From assembly GCA_015060485.1 (NCBI GenBank), contig SUYI01000021.1, positions 1-63,506 on the forward strand: a stretch of 63,506 nt of DNA, written 5' to 3'. Source of the stretch: Prevotella sp. Lineage in GTDB: Bacteria > Bacteroidota > Bacteroidia > Bacteroidales > Bacteroidaceae. Under the pieces are notes generated by a model. The model saw only the letters and a list, made by a program, of their open reading frames with translations. It was not told the DNA's origin and did no database searches. The translations under genes and the position numbers were made by a program. Within the stretch, counting starts at the first letter, position 1. The number at the start of each line of letters is the position of its first letter. This document shows positions 61,378-63,506 of this stretch, piece by piece.

Positions 61378-62586
61378 TTATGAAAAACGTTGATAACAGA
61401 GGTAATATTTACGGATTTTTTTGGAAAGTAGTTGAACATTTAAGATTTCTGAAGCATCTGAAATGTCTCTTACCGTGCCATCTTTGTAAAGAATTCCGAT
61501 GCTGTCGTCCTCTGGATTATACATGTCTTTTCCGATTTCCGTCAGCGTCATCATATAGCGTGTATCCTCCAAGGGGATGTTCATTTTTTCCGCGATGCGA
61601 TGGGCTGTTTCGCTGAGATACTCCTCCGAGGGGGCCTCTTCGCTCACCTCGACTTTAAACAGGTTCCGGTCTGTCATGTCGGTAGCCAAAGTAGCAAGAA
61701 TTTTGTCATCAGCGTGCTTCCAAGCCTTCATGGCACACCAAATGTCGCTATCGTCCAGTTCGGCATACACGTCGAGGGTGTGTTCGTCGAATGTGACTTC
61801 GTTTTTCAGGAAATAGGCCAGGGCAGGCGATGCAAAGATGTCATGCCCTGCCCTCATCAGGTCCCGGGCACGGGTCAGTGCGTTCACCAGCACTTTCTCA
61901 TAGCCCACGGCAGTCTTGTGCAGATACACCTGCCAATACATCAGCCGTCTTGTCGTCAGGTAGTTCTCGATGGAGTAGATGCCCTTGGCGTCGACCACGA
62001 GGCGTTCGTCGGCCACATTCAGCATTTTGATGATACGTGCCGATCCGATGTTGCCCTCTGTGACTCCTGTGAAGAACGAGTCGCGGCGCAGGTAGTCCAG
62101 CCGGTCCATATCCAGCTGGCTCGATATGAGCTGGTGGAAGATCTTGTTCGGATATTCGTCCTTGAAGATGCTGATGGCCAGTGACAATTGTCCCCGCAGG
62201 TCGCGGTTCATGCGTTCCATCATGAGCAGCGAGATGTCCTCGTGCGATACACCGTGTATGAGCGTATTTTCCAGTACGTGCGAGAATGGGCCGTGACCGA
62301 TGTCGTGCATCAGGATGGCAGCCTGTACGGCTTCCGCTTCCGAGTCGAAGATGTAGACGCCCTTTTCGCGCAGTGACTTCACAGCTTCCGACATCAGGTA
62401 GAATGCTCCCAGCGAGTGCTGGAACCGTGTGTGGCGTGCCCCGGGGTAGACCACCGATGCCAGTCCCAGCTGGTTGATGCGGTTCAGGCGCTGAAACAAT
62501 GGATGCTGTACGATGTCGTACAGCAGTCCACGTCTGATCTTGATGAACCCGAATACGGGGTCGTTGATGATTTTGTGTTCTGTCAT
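61378..62586 (-). CDS. HD-superfamily phosphohydrolase (dNTPase-like)
   Basis: 402 residues. Metal motif HTRFQHSLGA (His), LMHDIGHGPFSH (His-Asp), and the later Asp in SSQLDMDRLDYLRRD. Related to SAMHD1/YdhJ-type enzymes; the reaction on nucleotides is inferred. Overlaps the small exported gene by four bases (ATGA). Confidence 0.9.
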   Translation of the reverse strand: MTEHKIINDPVFGFIKIRRGLLYDIVQHPLFQRLNRINQLGLASVVYPGARHTRFQHSLGAFYLMSEAVKSLREKGVYIFDSEAEAVQAAILMHDIGHGPFSHVLENTLIHGVSHEDISLLMMERMNRDLRGQLSLAISIFKDEYPNKIFHQLISSQLDMDRLDYLRRDSFFTGVTEGNIGSARIIKMLNVADERLVVDAKGIYSIENYLTTRRLMYWQVYLHKTAVGYEKVLVNALTRARDLMRAGHDIFASPALAYFLKNEVTFDEHTLDVYAELDDSDIWCAMKAWKHADDKILATLATDMTDRNLFKVEVSEEAPSEEYLSETAHRIAEKMNIPLEDTRYMMTLTEIGKDMYNPEDDSIGILYKDGTVRDISDASEILNVQLLSKKIRKYYLCYQRFS

Positions 62587-62993
62587 TGCGCTCCGGATGA
62601 CGTGTCAACAGCCTCAAACTTGAATTCCGTAGCGTTCAGGTGGCGAACCTCATAGCCTTTTTGGTATTTCTTCATCAGCTTCAGAAACTGCTTCTCGGCC
62701 TTGCTCTTCTTGGTATGGAAAAACACCATGCACACTCTTCCGGGCTGTTGCAGCTTGTCGGCCAGATAGTCCTTCAGCTGGCGGCTGTACTCGTCGCGTT
62801 CTACCAGGAATTTCGTTTTTGTCTCTATCCAGGCACCCTGAACGTTCTGGATATCCGTGACGTAGATGACGGAGTCCTTGAACGATGCCGAGAATCCGTA
62901 CATGTACATCTGGTTTGTTTTTTCTATCTTGGCGCTGGCCCCCATGGTCAGCAGGGTAACTGTCAAAAGCAGTAAATACCTTAACGATTTCAT
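62583..62993 (-). CDS. small exported hypothetical protein
   Basis: 136 residues. Signal peptide (to GASA), then an alpha/beta region (SVIYVTDIQNVQGAWIETKT and PGRVCMVFFHTKKSKAEKQ). I do not recognise a family. It is coupled by a four-base overlap to the sigma factor gene upstream and by another to the HD gene downstream, suggesting a conserved unit. Confidence 0.8.
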   Translation of the reverse strand: MKSLRYLLLLTVTLLTMGASAKIEKTNQMYMYGFSASFKDSVIYVTDIQNVQGAWIETKTKFLVERDEYSRQLKDYLADKLQQPGRVCMVFFHTKKSKAEKQFLKLMKKYQKGYEVRHLNATEFKFEAVDTSSGAQ

Positions 62994-63506
62994 TCTCCTA
63001 AATATGCTTTTAATATTTTGTTCTTGGTGTTCGCACGCAGACGGCGGATGGCCTTTTCCTTGATCTGTCGTACGCGTTCGCGGGTCAGTCCGAATTTCGT
63101 GCCGATTTCCTCCAGCGTCATCTCGGGCTGTCCGATGCCGTAGAAGGCGGTGATGATGTTCCGCTCGCGCAGCGTCAGCATTTTCAGGGCATCCTTGATT
63201 TCCGACTGCAGCGACTCCAGCACAAGCTGACTGTCTGCCATCGGTGCATCGCTGTTCACGAGGACGTCCAGCAGCGAGTTATCCTCTCCGTCGACGAACG
63301 GAGCGTCTACCGACACCTGTCGCCCTGACACGTTGATGGCCTCGTCGACCTTGTCTTCCGGAATGTCTATCACCTCCGATATCTCGTCCACCGAGGGGCG
63401 TCGTTCGTTTTCCTGTTCAAACTTCGTCAGCATGCGGTTGATTTTGCTCATCGACCCCAGCTGGTTCAGTGGCAGACGTACGATGCGGCTTTGTTCGGCA
63501 ATGGCC
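62990..63506 (-). CDS. rpoD: primary-type sigma-70 factor (partial, runs off the right edge)
   Basis: 172 codons visible from the right edge to TGA at 62990, starting within region 2.4/3 (AIAEQSRIVRLPLNQLGSM). Region 3 carries VSVDAPFVDGEDNSLLDVL and region 4.2 is LEEIGTKFGLTRERVRQIKE, then KAIRRLRANTKNKILKAYLGE. From memory this is closer to the Bacteroides primary sigma than is the copy at 13346-14218. The N-terminus is outside the window, so the symbol is tentative. Confidence 0.85.
   Translation of the reverse strand, partial: AIAEQSRIVRLPLNQLGSMSKINRMLTKFEQENERRPSVDEISEVIDIPEDKVDEAINVSGRQVSVDAPFVDGEDNSLLDVLVNSDAPMADSQLVLESLQSEIKDALKMLTLRERNIITAFYGIGQPEMTLEEIGTKFGLTRERVRQIKEKAIRRLRANTKNKILKAYLGE

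Overview
The window looks like a chromosomal segment of a Bacteroidales bacterium, most likely Prevotella/Segatella-like. The evidence is the promoter grammar (TTTG, 19-20 bp, TAnnTTTG, the Bacteroidota primary-sigma consensus, found at about fifteen sites), an LpxC-FabZ fusion, an rseC-rnfBCDGEA cluster, a TonB-dependent receptor, an Mfa/fimbrillin-like lipoprotein and a short group 1 sigma factor. No rRNA, tRNA, CRISPR array, intact insertion sequence or prophage was recognised. One gene is cut at each end: a UmuD-like S24 peptidase at the left and a sigma factor at the right.

Layout. 1-5.1 kb is accessory-like: a UmuD-like peptidase with an extra C-terminal region and a 35-codon membrane peptide in front of it, a WYL regulator, a VapBC-type toxin-antitoxin pair, and a glycine-rich repeat lipoprotein preceded by a 43-codon leader gene. 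5.3-14.2 kb is a leftward run: sigma factor, outer-membrane barrel protein, addA, addB. 14.4-18.6 kb holds malic enzyme, cytidine deaminase, a GH73/LysM glucosaminidase and an acidic hypothetical protein. 18.8-24.5 kb is rseC-rnfBCDGEA, an ion-pumping ferredoxin:NAD oxidoreductase, closed by a strong terminator. 24.6-33.3 kb has a C1 peptidase, an orphan kinase-like protein without the phospho-accepting His, and a tripartite RND efflux system.

33.5-44.3 kb is a leftward six-gene unit: REC-PP2C phosphatase, coiled-coil/WD40 protein, beta-propeller sensor whose H-box has Asp in place of His, soluble histidine kinase, TonB-dependent receptor with a TPR-like N-terminus, and an SLC13/RCK transporter. 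It looks like an envelope signalling and uptake module that I cannot match to a described system. 44.4-47.9 kb has an ATP-grasp-like protein, a GH43 glycosidase and a GH25 lysozyme. 48-53.6 kb has NhaC, a PAP2 phosphatase plus phosphoethanolamine transferase pair (probable lipid A remodelling), and LacI-type regulator plus altronate dehydratase. 54.8-63.5 kb is lpxD, lpxC/fabZ, lpxA, miaA, pbp1A and, upstream, sigma factor, small exported protein and HD phosphohydrolase, a growth/envelope set.

The most unusual cross-cutting observation is a set of degenerate short-word repeats. The word differs between most loci, and several words recur at distant sites. They sit at gene junctions and also in frame inside genes, where they form signal peptides, C-termini, linkers and one start codon (miaA). 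A related but distinct 68-bp REP-like hairpin with perfect 18-bp arms is translated in frame inside addA. A second notable object is the cdd/GH73 promoter region, where two divergent promoters are interlocked through two TTTGCAAA palindromes so that the -33 box of each abuts the -7 box of the other.
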